Part shown: piece after piece, positions 47,501 to 59,998 of the stretch
Layout of the letters: every line of letters begins with the position of its first letter
How positions within the stretch are numbered: the stretch's first letter is position 1
Source of the DNA: Vicia villosa
Taxonomy: Eukaryota > Streptophyta > Magnoliopsida > Fabales > Fabaceae
Direction: 5' to 3'
DNA: 64,000 bases
NCBI RefSeq assembly: GCF_029867415.1
Contig: NW_026705225.1
Location: 62,001-126,000 of the forward strand
Notes under the pieces: generated by a model
What the model was told of the DNA's origin: nothing
What the model saw: only the letters and a program-made list of their open reading frames with translations
The model's database searches: none
Made by a program: the position numbers and the translations under genes

Positions 47501-50500
47501 TTATCTAGAGAACAGTGTATGCGTTACAAAAAGAAGAAATGTGCAACCCATCATAACTACTCTCATAAATTTACATTTAACTGATCACTTAGACATAGGA
47601 CCAGACATGCTTTCACACTTCCTCTCTTTACATAAACTTGAAGCTTCAATATCCCTTATTTGATTCATCGTTGATTCAGCACTTCATATGGGATTTGATT
47701 ATTCTAACTTATGAGGTTTGATGTAACTCCTTTGATAGATGCCATCATCAGAGTTTACTGGGCAAGAGATCATTAAGGACTTCACCAAACGTTGTTTGAC
47801 CTTAGGTGTTGTCATCATTGAATTTGACTTTATATATTAATCTCAAAAATAGCATTTAGAATATTGATTTCTCTTGAATGATGAAGACTTCACATTATGT
47901 CGTTTAACATAGAGGGTTGTCATCATCCAAACCATCATGATCATCTAACGGTTGAAACAAATTTGTACCTACAAGCACATAGATCATCAAAGTACATGTG
48001 GGATAAAATGGAAAAAAAGTTTGGGTTAAGTCTCTATCACCCACTAACAATAGGCAGGGGCACAAGTTACAAGAGGCTCTATTGGGTGAAAATTATATAA
48101 CACGCAAGTAAACACGGTCCATAGTAGTAAGTGATAAAAAGTAAGAATACCATTCACATAGGGAGTGTAATAGATAGATTTACAAAATTATCCTTTGTGG
48201 ATGGGCATAAGCAAAGATAACAGTAATTTATTGTTGTAACAAGTTTAATTTTTAAGAAAACAATAGTATGCTCAAAGTTGAGTTAATAAGTGAAATTGGT
48301 ATGAAATATATGTTAGGAAATGGTCAGTTGATATAACTTATCTAATGTGTGTAAATGATGTGATATGTCGTGTCACATGAGGTCAGAACATGATCTTATG
48401 GTGTGTCCCTACAACATCATAAAAATATGCAAGAAATCAAGGGGACACATTCCTAAGCCTCACATTTAACCTTAATGCATGTCTAGTATATTTCCAAATT
48501 TCCTCTGTGATTGTAGCTCTTTATGCCCAGATTAGCTAATCTAGTGAATATGCTTACCCTACTATTTTCAATCACATTTATCATGAATTCCATCAGTTGA
48601 TGGATTCCTCACATCAACAAGCTTTTATCCTTTCCTAATATGATCATCCAAATAAATATATTTATAACTATATAATGCATGATAAAATCATCCACTAACA
48701 TCACATCAAAGGACACAAGAGATTAATTCATATTAACTTTGCATTTCTCAACATAAAAGAGTTTAGCTCATGATGAGCTAAGTACGTACATGAACATTGG
48801 TTCTTAAGTTAAACATTCTTAAACACGTGATGAAAAAAATGAAAACCTAAGAGCAACTTCTTTGTCTTCTTGCAATCTTTAATTAGAAAGAGACAGGTTC
48901 TGTGATGCTAGATTTTGGGTACCTTATACTTGAGAAGAAGAGAAGAGAAATTCTCCAAACTTGATTCGACTTACTTTCACACAAGTTTCTACTAAGTGTT
49001 ACTCTCTGAGACTAAACATCCTTTCTTTTCTTCCAAGGGATCCTTTTATAGACAACCTCGTCTAGAGTTTCGTGAGGTATTGGATCATGGGCTTCTTGAT
49101 TATCCATCACTTTTGGGTCCATGAGAATCAGCATATTCCCTTCATTCCTTCTACTTCGTACCAATTCTAGGAGAGGTGCACAACGCATGCAAGGGACAAA
49201 GCGTCTAATTGTAGACCTCTGTGTAAGGGGAACGGGCCACACTTTGCAACGGCTATACTATTTTGCAATCTTTTGTCTTTTCTTTGCATCTCCTCTTTGT
49301 GCTTTCCTACCAATCTTCTCTCGTCTTTGCCTTACTCTTGGTTTTCTCTATTTCTTTTACCATCTTTTCGCCCTAGCGCCTGCTGAACATGAGGTGCCTA
49401 CCTGACGCGACATAACTCGTTGCCAGAGTGACTCTTGCACAGAAAAACACATAAAATTCACAAGACCATGCATCTTGTGTGCTCTTTACTTATTTAGCTA
49501 AAAAAAACAAAACTAAATTAAAATCAAATAAATTAAAGCAGATAAATTCAAATGTTAATGGCTTAAACATCTCACAACTATGAGTTATCAGGCTCTTACT
49601 CGATGTTAGGACTTCCTAATAAATTCCTAAGTAAAATATGTGGCATATATGGTGTGTGTGTGTGTCCTTGGACTCTTCGTCGAAATGACTATCTATATTC
49701 TCTCAATTCGATCCCCTTGAAGGTCAAAAAAATAATTTTTGTTCAAAGGAAATGATTGCACATGAATTATAAGGAATATGGAAACAAAGCCATAGCTCAT
49801 CTTAGTGGGCTAAGGCTTGGGGGACAACTTTTTTCGTACACAGCCAAGGTCGTATCCGCTTGGGAATAGACGACCTAAATTCTAGAAGAATGAGTAGTCT
49901 AGAGATTGGACGTGTCCTAGAGGCGCAAATGATCTTAGTTGGGCGAATCTTTACCGATCATTAGATGAGAGAATCACACAATCCCAAAATATTTACATAT
50001 GATAAAATTGTCATAAGAAAGGTTTTAAGGCTTCTAAATCTCAACAAAAGTCTCAAACTATAAGCCTAGCGAAACAGTGAAACTGAGGTACAAAATTATA
50101 AACCCATAATATATGAATGTCATTTTCAGAGAGTTCGGCATCATCTCCATCATCATAGTCAATCGAAGATCAAAATCAATCTAGATCAAATTTATCATAT
50201 TTATAGAATATGTCTCTAAAACATATTTTAATTATTTTCAAATATTATTGTTTTATTTTTCATAGGTTCCTCGCCCAAACATATTTTTATTTGAGATCTC
50301 TACTAAATATGGATACCTTTTAAATTGAATTCCGAAGATTGATTTATCACATTGTCTAGCTTCTTTTGCTATACTCAACCTGTCTCGATAATTACCTGTC
50401 TCGATAATTAAATTAAATTTTAAAAAATAATCTTGTGGAATAAGTTTTGATGAAGAATAACTTGAAAAATATATTACTTTTTAGTTTCAATATATTACTT

Positions 50501-51263
50501 TTTAGTTTAGTTATAATTTTGATCTCCTTATTATCTGTTCATTAGATTTGTCCTATATTTTTAAATAATTAAGTGTGACATTTTTCTTGTATTTTTTTTT
50601 TTAAAATAGGGTCGTGGCATATTTTTAAGATTTCATAAGATTTTTTTTGCAATTTTGTTAATGTTAAAACCTCTACACATTGTAATAAGAGGAATGAACT
50701 AAAATCGTGTGATTTTAATACACTTGATTAATTCCATGATTATTAGGTGAAAATAGGGATTAAAATTTTAATTAAATCTTAATTTTTATAATTTCAAAAG
50801 TAAATAAATTTTATTAGTTAAAAAAGTTACTTTTTACACAAAAATGGAAAGATTAGTTTGTTTAATTTTCTCTAAGAATATGAGATATCTTTTCTTATAT
50901 ACATGGGAGTTCAAAAGAAATGAAGATCATTTGTTCAAAAAAAAAGAAAAAGAAATGAAGATCAACAACAACTCATCGTCTACCCTACTTTAGTAAATTA
51001 AAAAGAAATGTAAAGAAGCATGATTATCTTGTAAGAGGGTATGAAAGTAAATGGATAAGGCCCTTTGTTTATACAAGCATGTATCTGGTCACACTAACGT
51101 CCCATTGAGAGAAAGACATTTAGACAAGCAAGCAACCATGCATATCTTGTTGGAGAATTTTCTATATCAAGTCTTTGAGATAAGACAACCACGGAGGCAA
51201 ACTTGTGTTGCTTTTCTCCATCAAAAAAGTTAATGAACCTCTCCACTAAAGTAGTCTACATCA
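47501..51263. other. Unassigned repeat-like intergenic DNA
   Basis: No intact gene. A possible minus-strand LTR with ctataaaag near 49045-49053 and a GT microsatellite near 49652-49663 are present. The ORFs at 47897, 49012-49242 and 49121-49405 show no recognised domain. The region 50200-51000 is simple AT-rich sequence. Confidence 0.4.
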
Positions 51264-51268
51264 CTTTC
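51264..51268. repeat. Target site duplication CTTTC, left copy
   Basis: Same five bases at 51929-51933. Confidence 0.9.
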
Positions 51269-51928
51269 TGTTGGTGATTTTAGTATCATCAATGCAATTT
51301 TGGTAGTAATGTGATTTACTGAAGGCCGATGCAATTATGCGTTAAGCTTGAAACGAGTTAGGGTAGTGCGGAGTGCACGCTCGTAGAGCCAAACGTACAA
51401 TTGAATATGAATAATAGAAACGGGGTTCCAAGGGGCGGAGCCCCTGGCGGGGTCCAAGGGGCAGCGCCCCGTCGGGGTCCAAGGGGCGGAGCCCCTGGCG
51501 GGGTCCAAGGGGCAGCGCCCCTGGCTGGGGTCCCGCTGCCAGGTCAGCGGGCGGGGTGCGGGGCAGCGCCCCGAGCAAAAATTTCGTTTGAATAAGTTGC
51601 ACCCTTTCCCAACGGACTTAACCGTTTTACCGAACAGATGCTTCGTTTCCAACCAACATAACTGTTTTTACCGAACAGGTGTGTCTGTTCGTTGCTATTA
51701 TTGGTCTCCTATATAAGGAGTCTTTCGGTCTCGATTTGAAATACGAAATCATACACTTCCTCTACATTCTGATCTGTTCTCCATTGTCAGAAACAGATTG
51801 ATTCTTCAAGAATTATCCCCGCAAAGATTTCGTGAACCCAGACAAGTATAGGGTCGAAATACTTTGTTCGGAAAGTGAACGAACACGATTCTTGAAGATA
51901 TCCAGGATTATCATACCATTTTCTAACA
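51269..51928 (+). repeat. Solo LTR with GC-rich tandem repeats (660 bp)
   Basis: Begins TGTTGGTGATTTTAGTATC and ends CATTTTCTAACA, with perfect CTTTC duplications on both sides and no internal region, so it is a solo LTR. A TATA box (cctatataagga) lies near 51709. A strongly GC-rich stretch (51420-51580) stands out from the AT-rich surroundings. Copia-like by its size and ends. Confidence 0.88.
51420..51580. repeat. GC-rich tandem repeat (ggggtccaaggggc units)
   Basis: Four to five units of about 24 bp, alternating cggagcccctggc and cagcgccccgtc-type ends. Each unit carries the palindrome GGGGC.....GCCCC. ORFs on either strand here are repeat artefacts. Confidence 0.9.
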
Positions 51929-51933
51929 CTTTC

Positions 51934-52910
51934 ATTATGTTAATGCTTAAGGACGATGATTTAATTTGTCGAGGATATTATAAATGTATACCATGAAATG
52001 AAATGGAGTGTGACGATTTTGATAATTTTGATAAACACTCATTTTCACCTTTAAGTGAACTCACGATATGCTGTTGTTATATTTGACCAAAAACTTTTTT
52101 TTTTTTAGTTTTAATATTCAAATGCTAGAACACGGCCTCCTCCCTCGTCTCAACTGATGATTACATCTAATATTTGTCAATATTTCACGATGGATAAGGC
52201 AAGAATGATTATGACCATCTCATCTAAATAATTGTGACGCTGCGTCATATTTAGTTATTCTTTTCATTCACATTTGTAATAATATCTTCTTTACTTAGAG
52301 TTTAAGATTGTTAGTCTTACAGGTACTCTCTGATCACCTCGTAACCACTGTATTGTAAGCTTCATCACGGTGTTCATTTTCAACATGTCATTTATTTACA
52401 TTCCTATACAGATTAAAGATTTTGTCTTTGATAATCATCTTTTAATTCTTGTGAATTCTCCATCGAATTTCTTCAATATCCACTGTTGTGCCCCCGTAGC
52501 TGTTTTGTGTTACCGTTCTAACAAGGGTAATCGTTTCATATGCACCTTTTATATGCTACCTTCTCTGATGGTCAGTTCAAAAGCAACTCGCAACCACATG
52601 GTCGTAACTAATGTCAAATCAATGACTCGCATCCTTTAAGACAATGTTTCATCGATTCTCACTCTAGTCAACCAAGAACCTTTTAAACCCCAAAATCTAC
52701 AAGTTTTGTTCACAATTCCTTAATTGATCGTCGTTCCTAGATGTCACAATTCCTTAATTGATCGTAATTCCTCAATTTGTCGCAATTCATTAATTTATCA
52801 TAATTTGTCAACTGAGTGTTCAAGATTCCCAACCAATTCATATGTTTCGGCATCATCTTCCTCCTCCTTATTCTTCAGGTTCACCAAATGCAAACGAACT
52901 ATGTAGTGTT
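51934..52910. other. Intergenic DNA
   Basis: No gene is recognised. Short repeated ttccttaattgatcgt units lie near 52716-52770. Confidence 0.45.
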
Positions 52911-52914
52911 ATAT

Positions 52915-53370
52915 TTGTAAAAGGACTCGCCTACGGTAACATGTTGCCCCATAAAAGGTATTGTCTCGCCCCAAGGTTTTCCTAGCACCCAGTCCTGGGA
53001 AACGTGAGATAAGACATTTCTTAGACAGAGAGGAGTCATGGTCATTAATTGACCCACATTGCCCTTGGAAATAAGGATTCAACGGTCCACAATTGACTAG
53101 GCCCAGGAGGCTTTATAAATATCTCTCCCCCAAAGGGAGAGGGAACATATATTAAGCCATATAGATCACACTCCTCATACGTTATACCTAAGCATGTCAC
53201 TCAATAACAGAGTCTCTCATCTCAGGTGAACAGGACCTCTAAAAACACCACCATGCAGAACTTTTCGCTATCGTGAAACCCACCATATAGTGTAATATAC
53301 CTAATAAGGTCTTGGAGTCTCCTTGCTCTTGCAGAAGGAACACGCACATCTATACTTTTTTACCAGTACA
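52915..53370 (+). repeat. Probable Tat/Athila-type LTR 3' end and primer-site remnant
   Basis: A TATA-like tttataaatat near 53113 and an end region with cttgctcttgcaga and gtacaatgacatccacc, resembling a diverged attggcgcccacc primer site, suggest the end of an LTR into which element B inserted. Confidence 0.35.
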
Positions 53371-53382
53371 ATGACATCCACC

Positions 53383-54325
53383 TGTTTACGGTGGTTTCCG
53401 GTAAACAACCGCTAGTCTTCCAAACTATAATAAATATGATTTGGTTACTCGCAGGATCGACTAGATTGATCCTAGGACATAGTCAAAAAGATTGTTATTC
53501 GATCCATGTTTATAATTTGTCTTGAAAATAAGAATTACTCAATCGAAATAATAAAGGTTAGCAATCACTTAGTTATACGCGTAAATATAACTCCAGCGAA
53601 AGGTAAGTCAAGATAAAACATAGAACAAAAACTGTAAAAGTGCAAGAATCTTAAAATGCAGAAATGTTAAATACTTCAAAGATAAATAACATGAAAATAA
53701 AGAATGCAGGAATGTAAATGACAAGAAGTAAAACGAAATGCAATAATATCGAAAGATAGTTGAAAATAAAGGAAAATACACATGTATTAAAATGGTGGTG
53801 GTGTCATACGTACATTTCTCAGCGAACTCTTTCTCTTAACACTTGATACTTGAGTAATATGTGAGTGATTTGTACAAAATGAACACACTGAATCCTAACA
53901 TTAGAACCCTTATTTATACTAGTTTCGACCTTAACGGTCCTACGCTAATCTAATGCCACGTTTCTCATGAGAATCCTCGGAAAGCCACCTGTCTCTGGAC
54001 AGTTATGAAAACTTCTTCGAATTTCAAATCCTCCCGCCTGAATCCTCCTTCGACGCGTGGCAATATAACTTAACATTAAAATACCACAGAAATACACTAA
54101 GCATCAGTACTTAACATATTTCGTAAAATTTGTCTAAGTCTCGAAGATATACACTCCTACTAGCTTCAGCATTCACTATCTCCGTTATGACTTAAAAATT
54201 CTTCATCCTCGAAACATGGCCATCAGGAGCCATTTTATCTTCAAAGACGGTCATCAGGAACCATCCTCCTTCGAGTCTTCACCCTTCGAAGGATCATATT
54301 TGCAAAACAAAATCTTCAGCTAACA
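53383..54325 (-). repeat. 3' LTR of element B (943 bp)
   Basis: Reads, on the minus strand, TGTTAGCTGAAGATTTTG to ACCGTAAACA, as in element A. The TATA box tataaataag (minus) lies near 53909-53918. Shorter and visibly diverged from the 991-bp LTR of A. Confidence 0.85.
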
Positions 54326-54338
54326 AATTGCCCCCAAT
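54326..54338 (-). other. Polypurine tract of element B
   Basis: Minus-strand ttgggggcaattt next to the LTR, as in element A. Confidence 0.75.
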
Positions 54339-54642
54339 AAATGCCTGTTTCGAAAAACAAGAGAAATAGGCATTTCTTGTTGTAATAAGATTTCGTTTTT
54401 AGAGTTCCAAGATCATTGACTGACGTCATAATCATTGATGACCCTATTTCCAAAACGTCTTGTCATTTTCAAAGATGTCTACTCATAACTTACATTCCCA
54501 CGTTCTGGTCTTACTTTCTGATCATTACTCCTATATACTAGGAGTAAAGCTAATAACTATTCGACCGCCGTTGGATGAAATCAACGCCTGCCGCGTGTCT
54601 CTTGGCTTTTACCCAAAAGATTTGAAAGGGTTTCCGTTAGGC

Positions 54643-54652
54643 CTTTAAATAC
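54643..54652 (+). promoter_or_regulatory. TATA-like box of the antisense PMD gene (element B)
   Basis: ctttaaatac, about 110 bp before the ATG at 54761, in the same place as the candidate in element A. Confidence 0.45.
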
Positions 54653-54760
54653 CGAAACTTTAACCTTCACATAACTTTCACCTCTTATTCCCTTATTTCT
54701 CCACAGAAAAGAACACTCCTGATTATATTCAAAACCCATTCCAAAAAATCAAACTTACTC

Positions 54761-57700
54761 ATGGCGTCTTCCTCAAATGTTCTTCAACCAGCTCTGAAAC
54801 TTCAACAATCTACACAGATGGGGGATCAAGAGTGTGTACCAAACCCAAATTCTGCGGAAGTGCGTGCCATTTACGCTTCTCAGGTAATCATTCCTTTTGA
54901 ACTTTCTGGGAAAACTCATGCTTTCATGGGTCCGTTACCAGGAGAAACTAACCCTTCTCTGAATAAATTCTTTCCTGCTTATTATAAAACTAGGCCGTTA
55001 GTTAGTAAGAACAAAATAGATGAAGATGGCCGTCCTATTTCAGCAAAGCTTGATGATACGGAAAAATCTTCGACCGAAAACCCTTCAGCCCTAGAGAAAA
55101 TTAGGTTAGACTATGTAACCAATTTTGTGAAAGTTTTTAGGTCAATTCCCTTAGCAAAAGACCCTGAACTATACTATGCCTGGTTGGCAAGAGTAGAGAA
55201 ACACAAGGCTTCTTTCTGGAAAGAACTGGGCATTTATGATTTAATCCAACTGTCCAAGACTGGTTTAGAATACAACCAAACCATGTTAGTTGTGTCAGTT
55301 TATTTTTGGGATGCTTCCCACAACACTTTCCATCTTCCATGTGGAATGGTCACCCCCACGCTTTTCGACATAGCTGCCATTACGGGGCTTCGACCAACTG
55401 GAGAACCCTTCGACCCCAACGTCATGGACACTGATACTATTAACTTCAATGAAGCAACTGTTACTTATACTGCATTCATTCAACAGTATCATGACGAAAA
55501 TAATGAGGTAGTCTCAGACGAAGAGCACATTGCTTTCTTAGCCTTATGGCTTTCGAGGTGCGTCTTCTGTTCTAGGTCCATACAAGTAGCAAAAAGATAT
55601 CTCTGTATGGCTAATCAACTCCATGCCGGAACAAAACTAAACCTGAGCCAGTTAATTCTAGGGTTTCTCTATGAGAACCTAGGTGAAGCAACAGACCTTG
55701 TAAAGAATTATAAAACAGGTTCTTTGCTTTTCGCTGGCCCCTTCTGGCTGCTACAACTATGGCTCAATGCTACTTTCGAGACTCAGCTCCCATTTCGAGG
55801 TGTTGTGAATGAAGAAGATCCAGATATTAAAAATCGAACTGTAGAAGGAACCAGGTTGGCTTCGCTAACTCAAAAAGAAGAGACTGGTAAACTTCGCGAG
55901 CATTTTCTAGCATATATCATGATGTTTGCTCGGTGTCATCACTTCAGCCCTTCGATGGCTCCGTTCGTAAACAGGACAGTGGGTCCCGAATGGTTCACTC
56001 GAAAGTTTCCACCAACATCTCAAGATCAAGAGACTGAATTCATGACTATTTGGGGAGCTTTCCTTACCCCAAGATTATTCTATCACCGTCTTCGCCCCTC
56101 CAAAAACCAATATGTTCTCCTCTGCTACCAACCAAATCTGGTTTCGAGACAATTTGGACTGGTTCAAATAAAACCCTAGTGTCTATACGAGAAAAGGAAC
56201 CACATGTGTTTGCACACTTTATATCTGACTAAAGAAGAATGTGAGTCAAAATTGCTAGATATGCTGATGTGACCAATCTTTCGCCTATCCCTTTCAATCC
56301 CGTATTTTACTCTACTCCAGATTTTCAACAATGGTAGACGGATTATTACACCATGCAAATCTTTGACGCCGAGAGCCTTACTCGTGAACTAACTGAAGCT
56401 TTTGCTGATGTGCAGGAAAATTTTCAAAAAGGTACTTCGACTCATATTAAAGAAATACAAGCCTTTCAAAAGTTCTTTGAAACCATTTACAGGCCTGATG
56501 ACCTTAGTCGGACCGTTCGTGAAGCTGCAGTCACTTTGCGCGAAAAGTTTTCTGCTAAAATGGATAAGTTGAAACTGCCCTCGTCTGTTCGACCAGAACT
56601 GCGTTATGAAGTGGCTTTCAAACTTAATCCTCCAAAATTCCCTCCACTGCCAAGCGCTGATTTTGGTGTGGCTTTAAGCCCTCCTTTCCCAGACTGGTTC
56701 GTGTGTGGGAATGCTTTTAAAATTCTTCAGGAAAGTACTAAAAAACGCGCTGAACGAGTGGTCCCGACTAAGCATACCCTGGATACTTTCAAAGGACATC
56801 TCCATATAGATCTTGAACATGTTCGTGTCTTGACTCCAATACCTGAAGGTTTGGGTTCAGACAAAATTCTTTGACTAACGTTCCTTTTCTGCTGAAATAC
56901 TAATTCCAGTTCCAACTACAGCTGTCGCTCGAAGGAGAAAGATTAAACAGCTCCCTGCGCAGAAAGCTTTTGAAGTTTCGCAGAGCAACAAGCCCAGTGA
57001 GAGTGACTCTTTCACTGCTGACAAGAAAACCACGGTATATACATACTTTATCTTTCATTTGTATGTTATATGAATCATCCTTACCTTACCCAATTTATAT
57101 TTTCAGAGTTCGAAACCTCCACCACATTCGAAGCGAAAAACCTCTCCAGTAGTTGTCTCAGATGAGGATGACAAATCTCCACCTCGAACCAGACAAGCCC
57201 AAAAGAAAAAGCAGAAGGCCGCTACTCCTTCAAGAAAAGAAAAGGGATCTGGGTCTTCGAAACTTACTTCACCGGGTGACAAGGTATCTTCTGAAGAATC
57301 ACCTTTGAAAGGTGGTAGTAACGCTTTTGTTGTCGAGAGCCACAATTCGAGCCCAGATAACGTCCTAACTAAGGTATTTGGATTTCCCAACCTGCTCATC
57401 TTTATAAATTTTTAACTTAAAATAATTAAGTTAACGTTTTACCTTATGATTGTAGGATGATGTTGGCACAGCCACTTTCGACCTCAAATCCTTCACTCTT
57501 AATATTGATCTTGATAAACTCCAAGGTAAATGCATATTCTTTTTACAGCGAAGAAATTTCTTGCAACTTTCCTTACCATGACATGTTCTAATTATTCCAT
57601 GCAGGTAAATCTCATGTGCTTTCACCAGTGATCGAAGACGCTCAACCTCTTGCGACTATCATTCCTAGTACAGCAGTCGAAGGGAGCCATTCAACTGATG

Positions 57701-58665
57701 ATTTTCCACCTACCCACAAGAGCGAAAAAGCAGACCAACAATGTTCAGGTAGCAACAATGCTGCTGGTCATCCAACTGGTAGTGAGGACACTTTATCTGA
57801 ACAAGATGTCATGGAAGAAACCTCCAAATTAACCACAGTAGTTCCTCACGAAACCACAACTTTTGGGACCATAGTTTCTCCTGAAACTACATCGACTACT
57901 GCCCCAACAAAGCCTACTCCTTCAGAATTGGAGCAGCTTAAACAAATCGATCCTCTCAGCTTCCTCAAGGCTATGATGGATATTGATAATACTTCACCTT
58001 CTGAGCTCGAAACTTCTCCAGCTGTACAGCCAGAATCTGGTAATAAAGAGGATACTTGTATCCTTCTTCATCAGATAAAGGAAAAGTTCTTCGAAACCAA
58101 CCTCGTCGAAACTCTTAGCAAGGATCCTATCAAAAGTCACAGCTTGAATCAACTTCTGAAAAAGGTGGATCTACTCCTAGTTTCGAAAGAAGTCTCAGAG
58201 GTGATTGTTTTGCTGGGCTCCCTGATCGAGCAACTCCAGGCCAATATTCTTCGAAAACACAATGTCGACGAACAACTGACTGCGAAAATGGCCTCTCATA
58301 ATTCTTCATGGAAATCTGCTATTGATGCAACCAAACAGTGTGAAGCCCTTAAGCTTAAATATTTGAAGAACCAGGAAGCATATGACGAATGTGAGAAGAG
58401 CATCAACTCCTGGAAGCAAGAGATAAAACTGCTCGAAGAGAAGATAAAGGAGGCTGAATCTCGTAAGGCAAACCTTCAACAATCCAGTGAGCAGGAATTG
58501 ACTGAAGTTGCACGTTTAGGAATCCAACATTTCGAGGCTGCACGAAAACTAGTTCCTGAAATTGACGAACTGAAGAAACAAAGGGCCCTGATTGAACTTC
58601 GCATGTCTTCCTGGGAGATTCAATATTCGAAGATAAAAGATAGTCTCCCTAAAGATTTTAATTAG
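54761..58665 (+). pseudogene. Antisense gene 1 of element B, five-exon plant mobile domain protein (broken)
   Basis: Exons: 54761-56848, 56910-57034, 57107-57373, 57456-57525 and 57605-58665, all with GT-AG borders at the positions used in element A. Exons 2-4 have exactly the same lengths as in A (125, 267 and 70 bp). Exon 1 holds the plant mobile domain (LYYAWLARVEKHKASFW, FHLPCGMVTPTLFDIAAITG); exon 5 the acidic segment and coiled coil. Exon 1 is broken: an in-frame TAG at 56177-56179, a frameshift near 56250-56265, and a second TAG about 56335 at a Trp position in A. Exon 1 is 2088 bp against 2089 in A, agreeing with a one-base loss. Exons 2-5 are still open. It most likely encodes no full protein today. 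Confidence 0.85.
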
Positions 58666-59130
58666 TTATCTCAAACCTTGTACTTCATTATCATGTTGTA
58701 CTTTTGCTTTGTAATCAAACTCTTCGTAGAATATATATGTATGCTCAACTTTTATCTGCTTAGCTTTTATCTTCCACTTTGTTCATATTTTTGCAATCCT
58801 CGCAAACAGTAATTTTAGCAAATCTTCCAGATTTCGCCAAAATCTATTTCCTGATTTGCCACAGTAATTTATGTAAAACACGTGATCTGACCATCCTTCG
58901 CACCTTTTAACTTATACTTGACGTTTCCACTCCCTTAGCCGTAATCATTATTAAGTGATGACATCACTTTCTCCAAAACATCTCTTTAAGACGTGCGTGC
59001 ATCAGTTTTTCATGATTGCATCTCAACTTCCAAGGGCGGGAAATGGCGGAAGCCATAACTCCTCTTTGGAATACCAAACGTAGTCTAATCACACATTAAA
59101 AATTAAACCGTTCCACTCCTGCCCCCAAGT
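58666..59130 (+). other. Spacer between the antisense genes of element B
   Basis: Contains the 3' flank of the PMD gene (aat-rich, gtaatcaaactcttcg) and conserved blocks before gene 2 shared with element A (acgtgcgtgcatc, cttccaagggcgggaaatgg). Confidence 0.6.
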
Positions 59131-59140
59131 CTATATAAGT
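59131..59140 (+). promoter_or_regulatory. TATA box of antisense gene 2 (element B)
   Basis: ctatataagt about 130 bp before the ATG at 59266, equivalent to 15651-15660 in element A. Confidence 0.6.
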
Positions 59141-59265
59141 GGTTAACATCACACTTCTTTTCTTCACCCTTATTCCACAGAACCTTATCTTGAACCTTCG
59201 TTGCATCCTTTTGCATTTTCTTCAACACAAAACCAGAAAAACATTTCCAAATTTTTTTCTACAAA

Positions 59266-59997
59266 ATGGCAGTACCCCTCACTTATAACAATATCAGAGC
59301 ATGCATCAAAAAAGAGTTCAAGGTTTCTGAAGAAGACTTTGAAAACAACTCCATAAGCATTAGTGCTTTCTTTGTCAACCAAGAGCTTGATTTCTATTAT
59401 GAAATCTTGGAGGGACCAGTTTATCCCAACATGCTGGCTGATTTCTGGATGTTTGCGTCTTTACGCATAGATCCAGAAGGTAGAACCACCATAATCTCTG
59501 AGGTTCGAGGTGCCCACATTAGGATCACTCCCACCACTATCTCTAACCTTATGAGATGCAACAACTCTGGGGAGACCTTTGATGATAACAGCTTCAACAT
59601 GACCACTCATCTTCTGTTGAGGACTCTCATGGACAATGACCCTTTCAGCGCCAAGGTCATCAGAATTTGGCACCAACTCCTTGTGGGTAATTTTCGTCCA
59701 CGAAACCATGATCAAAATAGCATCATGGTGGAAGATTTAGAGTTTATACTCTGTGGCTTTCGTGGGAAGAAAATCAACTTTCCTTTGATGATCTTCAAAG
59801 GGCTTGTTGAGGCAGTCTCTATGGCTGCTGCTCGTCAAGGGGTTGTGACATGTCTTCCATATGGGAGACTCCTATCTTACATATTCCTCAAAAAGGGTAT
59901 AGTGAGAAGGATGCGCAGCTCTGGGTCCATGGATATGTTCGAAGCGGAGAGCTTGCCCCTGCTGGCTTTGGAAGGTTTAGACCAGAGGATCAACTAG
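59266..59997 (+). CDS. Antisense gene 2 of element B, 243-aa putative plant transposon protein
   Basis: An intact single-exon frame homologous end to end with 15544-14810. Shared blocks include FVNQELDFY, YPNM, SLRIDPEGRTTI, CNNSGETFDDNSF, MTTHL.LRTLMDND, IMVEDLEFILCG and TCLPYGRLLSYIFL. It starts at the ATG at the same place as in A and ends at TAG 59995-59997, one base before the copia insertion. The reading frame is open in both elements while the neighbouring PMD gene is broken in both. No membrane or signal segment. Probably a member of the putative plant transposon protein family; role unknown. Confidence 0.78.
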   Translation: MAVPLTYNNIRACIKKEFKVSEEDFENNSISISAFFVNQELDFYYEILEGPVYPNMLADFWMFASLRIDPEGRTTIISEVRGAHIRITPTTISNLMRCNNSGETFDDNSFNMTTHLLLRTLMDNDPFSAKVIRIWHQLLVGNFRPRNHDQNSIMVEDLEFILCGFRGKKINFPLMIFKGLVEAVSMAAARQGVVTCLPYGRLLSYIFLKKGIVRRMRSSGSMDMFEAESLPLLALEGLDQRIN

Positions 59998-59998
59998 G
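59994..59998. repeat. Presumed target site duplication CTAGG of the copia element
   Basis: Directly left of the copia LTR. The partner copy would be beyond the window. Confidence 0.5.

Larger units (their letters stand above)
53383..59998 (-). mobile_element. Tat-lineage element B, 3' end only (minus orientation)
   Basis: An inverted relative of the 3' part of element A: its 3' LTR at 53383-54325, polypurine tract at 54326-54338 and the antisense two-gene module at 54761-59997, which reads on the plus strand. Integrase would follow at 60000 onward, but a copia element sits there, so the remainder of B probably lies past the right window edge. CCACC (53378-53382) may be its target duplication. 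Confidence 0.82.

Noticed and set aside
47897..48100. 67-codon frame with possible zinc-like His/Cys residues
   Set aside because: No recognisable motif, no splice partners, and it lies among relics.
51335..51652. Pro/Arg-rich frames of up to 105 codons
   Set aside because: Translation of the GC-rich tandem repeat in a solo LTR.
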